A stretch of 64,000 nt of DNA from Vigna angularis (GCF_016808095.1 NC_068976.1:14231001-14295000), one strand, 5' to 3'; positions 51,313 through 64,000 are shown, counted from the stretch's first letter. Notes: a model not told the origin generated them from the letters alone. Program-made: numbers and translations.

Positions 51313-52549
51313 TATATTGATGGAACAGTTAACTGGCAGATAATACAGATTGGGACATCATTAGGTTTCCTTTTCTACGTGCAAACTCCACTTTTTGGTT
51401 TCTGGTGTTCTTCATGAATATATCAGTAGTCAATTCAACCCGCAGAAGAGCAAGTTATACTTGTGCATTACCATTTATATATATTATTTATCTACTTTTA
51501 AATTAATAAAAAAATCTAACAATAAAATAGGCGCACAAATTTCACTGAGTCTAAATCTAAACTAATTTGGAAGCTCCTTTCTTAATGCAAATTGAAAATC
51601 CTTTAAAGATATATGCATGTTGCCGTATCTCAATTTCTCAGTTTTCTGCAATTTATTTCACTTTTGATGACAATGTTGTATTATTACATTTCTATTTACA
51701 TTTAATTGAACTCATTTTAAAAGAAAACTATTTACAACTAAAAAATTAATGAACAACATATATATATATCTCAAGAGACTCTGATCTTCATCTATATTTT
51801 GAACAATTGTTCGTGCACGGGCACCTTTAGTGCACGTCATGATATTTCTTATACAATGCACAGTATTTTCGGTGTACTCATAGGTTTAAACCAAGTACAG
51901 ATTTATCCGAGTTCAAACTCACTGAGCGTTGTACTGGGCGTGGTCTATCTTTTTTAAAAAGTTCCTTTCCTGAGTGAAAAACAAACATTGCCAAGGGTCA
52001 GTTTGTGAGAAAAGGAAACAAAATTGTAAGTAACAAATAGGAAGGATAAAATTAAGAAATAAAGTAAAAATATATGTTTAAATTTAAGATAGATCAAATA
52101 AATAGATAAAAAGTAAATAGGTGAACGGAAACTGATAAGAAATCGAGGAAATATAATGAGTTAATCTCATCACCTTTTTATTTCTCTTCTTTTCTATTTC
52201 TTCTCTATCAAATAAACTCATTTTATTTTCCATCTATTTGTTTCCTCTCCACCTTATTTTCCTTCTACCAAGAAAAGTTATGTTAATAAAAATCGTTCAA
52301 AAAGGGAAATCACAATATCAGTGAATTACACTGACATCCCACAAGAGTTTTTCAGATTGTACATGATCTTATTTATAACATTTACTCTTAATGGAAGTAC
52401 ACAACGTAATGTTTTTAAAGCAATGAAGAGAAATTAGTTTAATAAAAGAAAAAGGAATGTCAATGTTTTTAAAACAGATAATACATAGATTCCAAGAGGA
52501 GGAATATGGTTTGCAATTTGAGCTATCACAGTATAATTTAATCTTAATA
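51313..52549. other. Convergent intergenic region with both 3' UTRs
   Basis: AATAAA at 51505-51510 is a candidate poly(A) signal for the plus-strand gene. The rest, including the minus-strand gene's 3' UTR next to 52550, holds no further gene. Short open frames at 51567-51749 and 52369-52641 are not supported. Confidence 0.5.
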
Positions 52550-53453
52550 CTAAAACAAACCTTTTTCCATATCTTCTGATGAAGATTGACCTCTGTCCAT
52601 GTCCTCGTGACGTTTGTCGCATTGGGGTTGGCTTGAGGCATCTTCCATTAAACTGGGCTGGCTGTAGGCTAAAGGTAAATGCTCATAAATCTCTTCCATC
52701 CTCCCGCTGTGCTCATCTCTCATATCCATGTCAATTACAATCTAAAGCAAGCCTGATTAATTCAAAAGTGTTGAATGAAAGACAAGGGCGATCGTGAGGA
52801 TCGGGGCAGGGAGAAAGGAAGTTTTACCTGTGCTGAATTGCTCTTGAATATTGGAAGAAACCGTTGCCTACAATACTGGTGAAATAGAAGCGTACCAATC
52901 AACAATGGAATGGTGAATCCAGATGCAACTGTTGAGCGTTTAAGTCCAAACACCCCCATCGCGATAAGTTGAGAAAATATCAATGAAAACACGGTGGTGT
53001 TGTGAGCAATAGGCCAGAACTGTCCCCCACTATCATATTTTGTAATGTACACGTTGATTATCTGAACAGAAAAATTATGTTTAGTGGAAGGTTTTTGCGC
53101 CGGTTAAAAAAAAAATTAAGGAATCACTGACAGTGTTTCACGGGAAGAAATGGATTCCATTTCATCCCATCTTATTTCATCACATTCCATTCCATTCTAT
53201 TCATTTGTCATTAATCGGAACGTAAAATAAGCATCATTTAACGTCATAAAATGAACAGCATCATTTATTTTGGTTAGCATCTTAGAAACAAATTAATACA
53301 GTTGAATGTAAAGATGTAGTCATACACAAGTAATTTCCTTTCTTTTCTCCATTTGGGTAGTTGTAGTTAAAAAAATTTGACTGAAGTAGGTTGATTTGAA
53401 TATCACACGCAATAGAATACTTGTTTAAAGAAAATGAGAAATATGAATATGAT

Positions 53454-53505
<52 letters not shown>

Positions 53506-56500
53506 AATCATGTTTATACAGTTCATAAATTTGAAAAATATAATTTTTTTTAAGAAATCATGATGCCATTAACTAGTTTTTAATTTTACATGCAAATAAT
53601 ATATCATGATCAAAGTTTTCAATATAATTGACATTTCGTTCGGTCATATCTCTTCATTTAAAAGAGAATATTTTACTAATAAAATTTCTTTCGAGCAATA
53701 ATCATTAAGTTATCATAACTCTCGGCTTCCTTAGTCAATTCATTTTTATTATAATTGTCTCGTATGAGAATCTAGACTAAGCTGATCCTGGCCCTGTTTT
53801 TTCCCCAAAACAAAACAAAACAAAAATCTTTGTTGCAACCAATTAACTTCTCACATATTCTTCAATAACTAATCACTCAAATCATATAAATTGTTAGGAA
53901 ACAATCACTACCCAAATCTAGTAATAATGTATAGTTGGTTAGATAAAACGTAAAATAAACACAAGAAAAAAAATTTGCAATAAACGCAATAAACTTCATA
54001 ATGAGCAAAAGATTAGATGAACTCATGATAGATGTACATCTACTACTAACCTGGTTTCGGTAAACAAGGTAAGCAAGGAAAAAGTAGAACAACAAGAAGG
54101 GCAACATCAGTGGTGCCAGAATAGAACAAGTGAAGCCGAGGAATCCAAACAATAATACTCTTGGAACTTCTGTATGGTACGGAAAAGATATGCTGCTATC
54201 CAGTGCATCTTCCTTAAGTCTGAGTATGAATCTCTGGAAAATATTGCATAGAAGAGGGAAAATTTGCATAACTTCACATGCCAAACTCGCCCAACCAGAC
54301 GATAAAACGTAAGTTGTGAAGAAAGTAGCCTGTATACCATGAAAAGGCCAAAACAAAATGAATTACTAACTACAGAAGCGTTACTTATTTATCACTTCCA
54401 AAAATGGGTAGAGATGGGAATCAAGATAACAAGTGTGTACATTATTCAGCGTTACTCAAATCCCTAATATATCCAAGTGCATATAAATCATTTCTAATAC
54501 AATATAACAATAATACTTTAACACATGAGAATAAGTCTAAATAAAGGTTGAGAGATTAAAAATCACACTATTTTTGTAGGAACTAAGATATATCACCTGG
54601 GATGGAACTGCCTTGGCAAGTTGGGCAGGCAGGTCTGTTACGCTAGTAAAAACTGAGAGCTGACTGATAACAGAACCAGTAAATACATTAACAAAAAACA
54701 CGTTCCAAATTGTGAAGTACAAGAATTTACAACATGCACTCTTCTTCCTTGCACTACGAGAAATAGAACCCTCCACAGAAGAAAATAGCATCATCATAGG
54801 TGGAACTGCACACAAAAATAAAACCAATATCACGCTTGGTAGGTAACCAGTCACCACCTGATTCACAATTTTCCTGCAAAAAAATGAGTCAATTTACAGT
54901 GAACTTCATAGCATTTTAGATAATAAATAAGCAGCTGAAGAAGAATTTACGGTATCACTTCAAACAAGCAGCTGACATGATAATAACCTAAAGGCTAAAC
55001 CCTGATAAAATATCGTATTTGAAGGCTTGGTAGAATTCCAAACAACTTTTATTTTTCGAAAAAATAGTTCATAAATAATTTATCCCTCAAGTGGTTACGT
55101 ATCTCAACATAGTTTTACTAGTTGAGTGGCTACTTGTTCTTAAACTACAGATATTTTTATCAATTTCTTTTTTTGTACTTTTTATTACTAAAATTTGTAT
55201 TGCTTTTTATTAAAATGAAGTTGTACATTCATCAAGTAAATTAAAGCAGTATGATTCATGTGAAAGAAAAAGAAAATTAGTCGTTATAAGAGTATAGGAG
55301 TCCATGACATTAGTCACTTCATAGATGCCTCAAGATCTTACTCTTTAAATAACCCTCTCAGAAAAGGGAACATTTTCTGAAGTTTGTCTAGTTGAGTCAA
55401 TCCTTGTACAAATGTAACAGGGATAAGGAACACGAACACGAAGGCAATAGAGGCCACAAGTGTAGCTATCTTACGGATCCAAAGTTGCCTATATGGTACG
55501 CAAATATTGGACCAATAAATATCATGCGGTTCAGGAGCTAAATCTGTCACCCATAACATAGGATTTGGTGTCTGCAGCACCTTTGCAGCCATAAGAGCAG
55601 CATACCGACTTTTAAAGAATACAAAAGCAGCGGCACATTCCTGTATCAAAGGTCCAACATGAATTACAAACTAGTGAACACAAAACATTTGTTGACATAT
55701 CACAACCTGAAATCCTTCTACAGCTACTAAATGAAAATAGGAAAACAATGGGGCATGGATTTCATCCCTTAATATAAGAAACAACGATAAAATATATGCA
55801 CCCAGAAGAACCGGACAATAATTATAATGACACCATATATTTTTTCAACTAATACGTGGCTAACACACAAATAGGAAACATCATACATATTTTGAATCTC
55901 CCAAGAAATTAAATTTGGGATAAATTCAAAACCCAAATAATAAGATTAAAAGAGTCACAAATCAATCCAAAATATAAAGTGAACTTTCAACCCCAAAAAA
56001 CATTCAGATATTTTTCACCAAGTAGACATGTACCACTTCATGTCTCCTGATTTTGGAAAACGTCAATTGACCTAGAAGTATACTTTTTCTTCTCGAAATT
56101 TTCATTTTTCTAGCTATTAAATAGCAACAGAAATGGTATCTGTAGCACACTCATTCACAGAGGAGTCATTTAGATAAGAAACATGAACAATGCTAACATT
56201 AAGTCTACCATGCAATCATATTTATTTACTGAATTACTATTGCAATTTTCACATAATAAGATTTATTTGTTTACTTAATTTCGTATGTCATATTGGATAT
56301 TAGGTACAAATAATGGGTGTTGGAAGGACCTTACTCTAGACCACTTATATTGGACCTTACTCTAGACCTTACTCAAATACCATGTCAAGAACCAACCAAT
56401 CCACGAAGCTTAAACCATTATGTATAGCTTCATAAATGGCTTTTATATCTCGAATTCATGACCTAAAAGAATGCAGCTATATTAATGATTATTTGTTCGT

Positions 56501-59250
56501 CCATGTCACACTAGGAACTTCCTTTTCAACATTCTCGTTGAAAAGGCAACCATACATTACTTTTGATTTTAAAGCTTGGACAAACTTCTGTAAGTAATTA
56601 GTTTCAATTAAAATTTGCCCTGTCTAAATTGGGTACAGGTCACTTACAACAATTAAAATTTACTCTTGTTTATCACTGAAAATCAAATAAGAAAAAATAA
56701 AGAATTGTAGCATTGACTTATATTCAAAAAGTAAAGTCACGTTGAATTTTTTCCTCTTTTCATACAGTAATGTTAATAGATCCTGATCACATTGTCAATT
56801 TCCAAATATGGTATTTCGACGTCAAATAATGAAAAAGAAAATTGATGACATAAGAATATAAACCACGGAATGTAAACCAGTCAAGCCAAAAAAATTACCT
56901 TTTTCGTTGTTTCTAAATTCATGTCAGTATTGTCCGTTCCACCATTAACACTATCCATTTCATTAGAAATCTTTTTGAAAGAATTTGTTGATGCTCCAGA
57001 ACAACAATGCCTAAAACTAGGCTTACAAGTCTTTTCCAGTGAAGCATTTTTAAGTACTTTACACACATGTTCAGCATCATCCTGAGGGAAGAAGATTAGA
57101 ATATAGTATAAATAGTTGTTCTGTCAACAAGTACTACAAGTTTATATTTTTGAAACCAAAAATGACGCTAAAGATCATAAAATAAAATAATAACTACAGA
57201 CTTTAATAGTTGAATTTCACAACAATATCTCCCTGTATAAACATCTTGTCTTTTCTTGTGTGACCGGCCACACATTATCTTATTTTTGGCTATACACCAA
57301 CTTTTTTAAAGCCTAACATTCATTTTCATCATCGAGTGTAACTGGTAATATACTGGTATGGGAGAACTAAATGTAAATTCAAGAATGTCAAAAAGCAGAA
57401 AGTAACTTCCATTTCTACTTGACAGAATTACAAAAAAATTCAAGTTCACTACAAAGAAAAAGACAAATAATCTCCCAATGCATAGAGTTAGAGTGTGAAT
57501 GACATGTAGGTTCTAGTTTTCATATAAACATTTATCTCGGTTCTCGGTACCTTGAACCAAATAATCATCTTAAACAGATAGACTACTGGAAAAACACGTA
57601 TTGACAGTTATGACTTCTCAAAGTGATGGTGATCTAAGAAATGAACTTTACATAAATATAAAATTAGCAAACAGTATGACGCTCAAATGACAATGAAAAT
57701 ATTTAAAGGAGTTAAGAAGCCCACCTTCAGTTTTTGAACTTTACCGGACTTATAAATCATTTGGTGTGATAAATATGCTGACGAATGGTAATGTGAAAAG
57801 AACTTTTTCACGGTTTCACAGTATGATTCTTCAGAAGACCAGGGAACTGATCGGACAAGAATTGTGAAATGACTTGGATTTGGAGGTGATCCAACAATAT
57901 TCAGTAGCCTCAAATTAGTAATGCTCTTATATTCCTAAATATAAACACTGACAAATCAATATTTAAGACATGGAAAAGTAAAACTAAAAATGGTAGAGGT
58001 GCATATCTTGTAGATAAGTTCAGATCCTCACAATGTACAGAAGAGTGCAAGCCGAGAATGTTATGATGTATAGCGCAAGACAATGAGCCCAAAGCCTGAC
58101 AACATGCAAAAGAATAAAAACAGTATATAAGTAACTGGTTTAGGGGTGCATTTCTGCATAAGGTCATTAATTACCACTCTATTAACATCTTAAAATGAAA
58201 AAGAAAAAGAAAAAAAACACACAATACATAAAGGTCTGGATCAATAGAAATTCAAAATGTCGCATTTTCTTGCACTCACTTCATGTTTATTGTTTTGGGA
58301 GAGGAAAAACAACACAAATAAACTTCCCAGTAAAGAAAAGTTGTGAGTAGTTTATTTATCCATGAGGAGGAAAAGTCTAATGATAATGCAGATCGACATT
58401 ATTCTTTGAGAGCGTAGTTCACTACTGGTGATGAAACTTCAAGTAATTTAATATTTTCAATAGTATTTCTCAATTTGTACGCATCATTAGCCATTCTAAT
58501 TGAATTAACATAATTAACACTATAATTGAGAAGTAATATATAACTCTTAAGTCTTACCACGTTGAACCTTCTTTGACATTCTCAATGGTAAATACTTCCA
58601 GCGACTCAAAAGGTATATGCTTATGCGTTCTGTCTCTACCATGGTAATTTATAGGAAGAACTAGAGCAAGGCAGATGACAGCAGCAATGGAAAACACTCG
58701 AATACTGTTGGAGACAACGTCAACATTACAGTTAGTAAAGTTACAAGATGGACAATCAAATTTGCTTTAGACTTAATTTTTTATTTGATACGCTTTTTAA
58801 ATATAATTGGTAGGTTAGAATTTGGTAGATTTCAAATTATAAAATTCACAAATAATTAAGCAATTCACCCTATCACAACGTTCGTTAAAATAACAAATTT
58901 TTTTGCTCAGCTTCATCAAAATAACACAAGGCACACAAATAAAGCTATTCGATCTTTGAAGAACTGAACAACCTGAACACAAGCATCCTCACAAAAACCA
59001 CAGCATCCAAGCCACCAATAGCTAGTATCTCTTCCTCAGACGTTTCCCATGCTTTCAGTATCCAGCTAGGGGAGGGAACAAATCTTTCCAAGCAGAGATC
59101 AACGCGTCTTGAATGCTGAGAGGCTAGTCTCCTTCCAAAGTATACGTTAACATTGCTGGGTTGTTTTCTTAATACGGAATAAAATGAAAAGAGCACCACA
59201 CACAGAACAATATTAATTCCAGCAGAAATTAGAAGAGCATTGATGTCCAT
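52550..59250 (-). CDS. OSCA/CSC1-like hyperosmolality-gated cation channel (OSCA2/RXW8-type)
   Basis: Ten coding exons on the minus strand: 59250-58973, 58704-58558, 58095-58032, 57934-57725, 57081-56899, 55640-55342, 54873-54597, 54329-54051, 53061-52828 and 52741-52550. All have GT-AG introns and the phases close exactly to 720 aa, the usual size. The N-terminal helix (about residues 5-27) is followed by the family motif RKQPSNVNVY. Two more helices follow (about 85-110 and 143-161). The cytosolic RRM-like domain starts at HFTILVRSVP (185-194) and ends before ECAAAFVFF (295 onward) and APEPHDIYW. The 7-transmembrane DUF221 core spans about 345-650, with IVNQVVTGYLPS, PPMMMLFSS, YVLSSGWA, FLAYLVYRNQ and SGGQFWPI. 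The acidic/Ser-rich tail is cytosolic. Family members are mechanically and osmotically gated calcium-permeable channels. QPSN and the RRM-like linker length favour the OSCA2 clade (inference). No damage seen. Confidence 0.95.
53454..53501. repeat. Compound (GT)n(AT)n microsatellite in an OSCA intron
   Basis: (GT)n at 53454-53470 runs into (AT)n at 53471-53501, inside the intron between coding exons 8 and 9. Confidence 0.95.
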
Positions 59251-60664
59251 CCCTGCTCACTGTACTTCAAAAGTAGACGCATCCCATCACCCCGTAAGAA
59301 AGACATTAGAAATCCAAATCATGCCCATCACCTGAAATAGTATATATTCCGACCAGTATCTCGGTAAGAAATGAATTTCTTTGAGCAGGTTCAACAACGC
59401 AAAATTGAAAGATCTCTTTTACTAATTTGTTAAGGCGCAGTATGATATCTGTCAATAACTATGAGATTCTTTACTGTTCCACAATATGCAACAGTACATA
59501 GACACGAAAGATCGAAATGGAAAGAAAAAGGATAACTCATTTGAAAGTTCTATCAAAAAACAGACACACTCTCTGGGAGCTAAAGCAGTGAACATTAAAT
59601 AACTGTAAGCAAGAATTATTTACTTTGACAACATTCTACCATCTTGGCACATTGACCAACGAATATACATGCTTAAAATTCATATCACACCGTATAATAT
59701 CTTAGGAAACAATACACTATGCAACTTGCAATTTGAGAGGCAACAATTAAAAATAACAATAATACGAATTAGTGATGAAGGAAATTCAAGCTCCATGACC
59801 TTATCCACTTACAAGTTATAAAGGATTTGACAAGAGCACTACGGATGAGTGTGCAAAGTTACTTGGATTGAAGCTACATAAACTTCTCAATACCTTTTCC
59901 AACTTATCATCAGGTACTAATAAAAAGCTCATTTAAAAGTTGCGTTTAGAACCACTAAAAAACATAACTCGTATCATTGAATTTATTTACAAATAATTCC
60001 ATTGTTCTTCAGAAAACAATGCACCACAACGACAATTTGAACTTATCTTACATCAGTTACTTTAGTCACCCCTACTTAAAATAAGTACTCGACTTAACAT
60101 GTAAGGGGTGGAGAACATGTCAATTGTAACAAATAAAACAAAGTAAGACCAATTACAAAATATTTTATCTCAAACACACTTCCGAATGCTCAATTTCACT
60201 ATTTTGTTAATCCGATATCAAATTCGCAAAACCATACTTAGTTCCCATTCTAGAGGAGATAAAATTTAATAGTAAACAAAACTAAAACGCTGGGTGCAAA
60301 AGCCAGAAAAAAAGAGAAGAAGCAAAACCAGTTCAGTAAATCACTATCAGTTTCGCTAAGTAGTAAAATAAAACAAACTTAAAATCCTACAGTTATTATC
60401 CGTCTAACCAACAATACTAGATTCATAATTTCACATCGCCGAAACAGATTCAAACTAACACAGCTTTCAAACCAAACACTACAGGCACACAACTCTGAAT
60501 CAAACAAAACTCTACAGCAACAAAAAAACAAAAACGAAAACGATTATCACTAAATGAATCGATGAAAGAGAACAAATCGAAACGATTCTAGAAGGAAGTA
60601 ACATTCCAAATCCGAATCAGAATCAGAATCCGAAGAAGAAAAGAAGAAAGAGGCATAATGTACC
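59251..60664 (-). promoter_or_regulatory. OSCA 5' UTR with a leader intron and a spliced upstream ORF
   Basis: The leader exon ends at 60664 (TGTGCAG followed by GTACAT on the minus strand). The next exon begins at 59331 after CTATTTCAG, giving a 1332-bp leader intron before the start codon at 59250. Splicing joins an upstream ATG (60681-60679) to 14 further codons and a stop at 59289-59287, a 20-codon upstream ORF ending 36 bases before the main ATG. The intron call is from consensus splice sites only. Introns in leaders and upstream ORFs can each alter expression. Confidence 0.55.
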
Positions 60665-61185
60665 TGCACAGCGATGCGCATTTGCAATTCGTCAACAAAG
60701 ATCAATCAGCGATGCACAGTGGTGGAATAACAGAAGATTCGAGAAAATGCTGAATTGTTAAAAAGCAAAATGAAGAAGGTTAGGTGACGCTTAAAAGTCA
60801 AAACTCGCAGAGCAATGCCGCGAGCCTTGCTTTTGCTTCCAGTTCACAAGAACGCACGTTTATAATAATACAGCGAAGGGTTTCATTCAAAGGCAACTAA
60901 CAAAAATGAATCCCTGACTTTTGGGGTATGTTTGTTTTTTTTTTTTTCTTTTTCTTTTTCCCTTTTTTCTCTTCCCTTCCTTTTGCCTTTTTTGTATTTC
61001 AGTTCCAGAGCATAATCGGTTCCTTCTCTCTCTAATTTTTTCTGAGCAGCCAGCCAACACGTAAACAACTTAAGCGTAGAAGTAATACTCAGAAAAAGCC
61101 ACGTTACGAAATCGCGTTTGGGAAGCGTATAATAATGATTGATCGATATAATAGAATGAAATTCGAAAGCGGGAGTAACGGCTTC

Positions 61186-61462
61186 GCCACGTGGCGGACA
61201 CCGAGACGCCAACCACACATGCATGATGCGAGTGTGTAACTAACCACTCGAACATGCTACAGAGGAGAACGTTTCCTATACGGTACATCGCAGACCACGA
61301 CAGAACCATGTACCCGCTCGATCAGTGATTTCCCACGTGGGTCTTGATGACGTTATTGGCTCTTGCTTCTGGCCTTGGTTAAAAATGTTGTGCCGTGCCG
61401 TAGCATAGTCTTTTTGTTTTTTTAATTTTTAATGGCTAAGTTGTGGGCTCAAAACACGTGTT
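61186..61462 (-). promoter_or_regulatory. Cluster of three palindromic G-boxes upstream of the OSCA gene
   Basis: GCCACGTGGC (61186-61195), CCCACGTGGG (61332-61341) and AACACGTGTT (61453-61462), each a perfect palindrome, plus a TGACGT-type site near 61347. They lie some 0.5-0.8 kb upstream of the leader exon of the channel gene. CACGTG with flanking G/C is the core bound by bZIP (ABF/AREB, GBF) and bHLH factors and is typical of ABA- or osmotic-stress-responsive promoters. The regulatory link to the channel is inference. Confidence 0.55.
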
Positions 61463-62430
61463 GGTCGGTTGATGCGCGCCATAAAAATTTCAATGGGCCC
61501 ACTATTGAACAAATTGGAGGAATGGGCTTTCGTGTTCATTTAGAACTCATTCCACTCCTTAATAATTAGGCATTTATCCACATTTCTAAACTATTCATAA
61601 AATCATGGAACACAAAAATTATTCTATTTTATTATTAGAATTATCTACTCTTGATTTAGAATATTTAAATTATTTATCATTTTAAAAAATTAATTATGCA
61701 TTAAATATATGGAGGACAATATTTGATGGAAAAAGAACTTATAGACAATATATATTTGGATGGAAAATTAAAGGACGATTTCAGCAAAAACCTTTTTATT
61801 CATTGGACGAAAGAATATTTTATTGTTAGGTTGTTGCAAATCTAATCTAAAAATCGTGATGGCATTAAGTCAAATATAATCAACCATCTGTTTCAAATGT
61901 TTTTAAATCACACACCACTTTGAAGTCAAATAAACCAACACAGGATAGCATGTGCTTTCATAAGACGCAACCCTTTTTCCACTTAGGGTCATAATGCGAT
62001 GAATGTCAAAGAATTTTCGAGAAATGTATTCAAATATTCTTGATCGATTTGATACTTGTGGAAAAATAAAAAATATAGAAAGAAAGTGTTCGAAGATGAA
62101 AATGGATTCCTCTTCTTTTTTTCTTGTGGTACGTTTTGACTTTAGGTATGTAAGTTATGGAGTTTATCCGTGTACAAAGAATCTAAATGTATACAGCATA
62201 GTATAAAAAGGAAAAAAAAAAGTTACACTATTTTTGTAACAAAACATAAAAATAGTTTAATTTAATTTTTTTATTTTTTAAAATAGTTTAATCTGGTTCA
62301 TTAAATTAATGTTAATTACATATCATGTGTTAATTGGTTGAATTTTCAATAAACAAGTTTATTTCTCAAAAAAAAAATTAATAATTAATTTTAATTACAA
62401 TTTATATTTGTAGAAAAAATTATGTCTTAT
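61463..62430. other. Intergenic, no gene seen
   Basis: AT-rich DNA between the G-box cluster and a decayed LTR. The open frame at 62003-62206 has no recognisable motif. Confidence 0.5.
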
Positions 62431-63704
62431 GGGGTGAATTGGTTAACCCTTTAAAAAATTGTTTTTTTTTTAAATTTCAAAATCTAAGTTTTCTTGAAAT
62501 CAATTTGTCAAAAATATTAACAATGATAAAAGAGAAGGAAAGAAAGATCAACACAAAGATTTATATTGGTTTGGTCAAACTTACATCCAATCTTCCTTCA
62601 ACAACCTTAGTTGAAGGAAACCACTATAATGATAGAGTTATACAAGCAAGAATATAGAGAACTTCCCTCTCAATGCACTCTTCTTCCCCAATTCAATATC
62701 ACTTACAGCACAATATGTAAACACCTCACAATCTCACAACCTAGAAAACAATCATAACTTTCTGTACACCTTGAGAGGAATTCCAATTCTCAATGCAAAA
62801 CACACAGATTCTCCTCCTAGCAACAGAAAACACACTCCTTGATTGTAGTGTAGACACAAATCCTCAAAGAGTACACCTCAAGTGGAGAATATGATCAGCA
62901 ATGTATAAGCACAACTATCTTGCAAGAATTTTGATGATTTCTTTCCAAATGAATAATCTTTATTCTCCAAGAAGTCTAGGACACTCCTGCAATCAATACT
63001 TAACAAACAAGTCAGTTATGAAACCGTAAGTACAAGAATTCGTATTGAAGCAACGCGCAAAGCATCTATTTATAGAATTTTTCAAACCAGACGCAGTTTA
63101 ATCGATTATATATTAAGTTTTTCTTTCTGCTTTAACAGTTTTACATCTGTTTCAGATTTAACAGATTAAATAGCGCATGCAATCGATTAGATAAATTATA
63201 CAAGCCAACAACAAACAAATATAATCATTATAGACTTTGAATGAAAATGACTTTTACAATATAAACGTTTTAACCGATTATGAAACTTATGTAATTGGTT
63301 AAGTTTCATACTTAAGCAAATTTCAAAATCATTTTCTATTCTAAACATATCAAAGCACTCAACAAACACATGTTGACATTGTAACGTGTTTTAATTGATT
63401 ATACAACTAATGAAATCGGTTAAACTATAGTTGTTTTGTCTATATTAAGCATGTACTGAGATATGAAGAAATATAACATATTATATAAATAGTTTAATCG
63501 ATTATTTCTTCCAAATATGCAACATGCAATATGTTTCAACTTATGATTCATTTTCATACAAAGAATGCACATACCAATCATTTCAAGCACATGCACAATA
63601 AAGATCAAACAATTGTTTTATAGTTATGCAAGAAATTATAAAACATTTCTTTTGTTCATCATCAAAACACATGTGAGATGGATTTAACTAAATACAACCC
63701 CTAT

Positions 63705-63710
<6 letters not shown>
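62430..63710 (-). mobile_element. Decayed Sirevirus-like copia LTR
   Basis: Read on the minus strand, the block contains a TATA box (CTATAAATAG, 63066-63075). A transcribed-LTR-like stretch follows, with many TGTGTTT and GAGAATCT words and CTTTCTTTCCTTCTC, and it closes with AAAGGGTTAACCAATTCACC (about 62435-62456). That closing is close to the ends I recall for SIRE1-type LTRs of legumes. Upstream of the TATA box the words AATCGATTAA, ATCGGTTAAA and TAACCGATTA recur about five times, also familiar from legume LTRs. No primer-binding site or coding region follows, so it is a solo or truncated copy. Boundaries are approximate. Confidence 0.55.

Positions 63711-63757
<47 letters not shown>
63710..63757. 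repeat. (TA)n microsatellite
   Basis: About 48 bases of TA. Confidence 0.95.
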
Positions 63758-63762
<5 letters not shown>

Positions 63763-63880
63763 TATCATTTTATAATTTATAGGACATCTCCGTCTAAATA
63801 TTTAAATTATAATTTTTTCACATTTATAGATAAAAAATTCTATTTAAATTTATAATTTTTTAAAAATATTAAAAATTTAA

Positions 63881-64000
63881 GGTTTAAATCCTCGGTTGGT
63901 CCTCGTATTTATATGGAAATCTCAAATGGGTCATCATTTTTTTTTCGGTCTCAATTGGATCATATTTTTTGTAAAAATGAGCCAATTTTACCCTAACCGT
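63881..64000. mobile_element. Left end of a terminal-inverted-repeat element, cut by the window edge
   Basis: Starts GGTTTAAATCCTCGGTTGGT and continues with GGTC/GGTTCTC-type 'pseudo-word' repeats (GGTCCTCG, GGGTCATC, GGTCTCAATT) like the arms of the Mutator-type elements at 33590 and 47601. The right end is outside the window, so the class cannot be confirmed. Confidence 0.45.

Noticed and set aside
57910..58167. 85-codon minus-strand frame across an OSCA exon and intron
   Set aside because: It reads the 64-bp exon 3 in the wrong frame and runs into the intron. The spliced frame (LWAHCLALYII) matches the family.
60883..61309. Minus-strand frames with a Lys/Glu-rich C-terminus upstream of the OSCA gene
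   Set aside because: They lie in the promoter or leader region. The charged tail comes from a pyrimidine-rich tract and no motif is present.

Overview
The window is nuclear DNA of a flowering plant, most likely a legume and plausibly from the bean/cowpea group. The species assignment is inference, from legume-type LTRs and the dispersed repeats. The evidence for a plant nuclear genome is direct: very AT-rich intergenic DNA, more than a dozen long (AT)n tracts, GT-AG introns, a plant R2R3-MYB gene, a plant OSCA/CSC1-type channel gene and several classes of plant transposon. No prokaryotic operon, CRISPR array or organelle block is visible.

Layout. 1-1.7 kb: a decayed ORF resembling the plant 'putative gypsy-type transposon' domain. 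1.7-8.2 kb: low-complexity and AT-rich DNA. 8188-10603: a 2.4 kb solo LTR with a perfect 5-bp target duplication. 11714-16630: a complete but heavily mutated Ty1/copia element. 16.7-38 kb: a gene desert holding a Mutator-type MITE (22394-22637), a reverse-oriented LTR of the same family as the solo LTR (about 27458-29450), a 1 kb Mutator-like element with captured-looking GC-rich filling (33590-34607) and one end of a CACTA element (34723). 38627-40243: a three-exon R2R3-MYB gene of the RAX/MYB36/MYB68 group. 40.4-47.6 kb: a second AT-rich desert. 47601-47915: a fold-back MITE. 48.1-49.6 kb: a tandem array of about 235-bp units, next to the following gene. 49721-51312: a three-exon gene for a small plastid-type membrane protein resembling EMB1923. 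52550-59250 (minus strand): a ten-coding-exon OSCA/CSC1-like channel gene with a 5'-UTR intron, convergent with the preceding gene. 61.2-61.5 kb: three palindromic G-boxes upstream of the channel gene. 62.4-63.7 kb: a decayed Sirevirus-like LTR. 63881 to the end: the start of another terminal-inverted-repeat element.

There are three host genes, and they do not form a pathway. The MYB gene is developmental, the EMB1923-like protein is probably plastid housekeeping, and the OSCA protein is an osmotic or mechanosensitive cation channel. For all three, reading frames and splice phases close exactly over every exon (368, 227 and 720 aa).

I did not find a convincing undescribed biological system. 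The best leads are a GC-rich hairpin-forming island downstream of a TATA box inside the 29.5-33.5 kb desert, the captured filling of the Mutator-like element, the 235-bp tandem array abutting a gene promoter, a 20-codon upstream ORF spliced across the channel gene's leader intron, and a repeated acidic motif in the copia gag-protease spacer.
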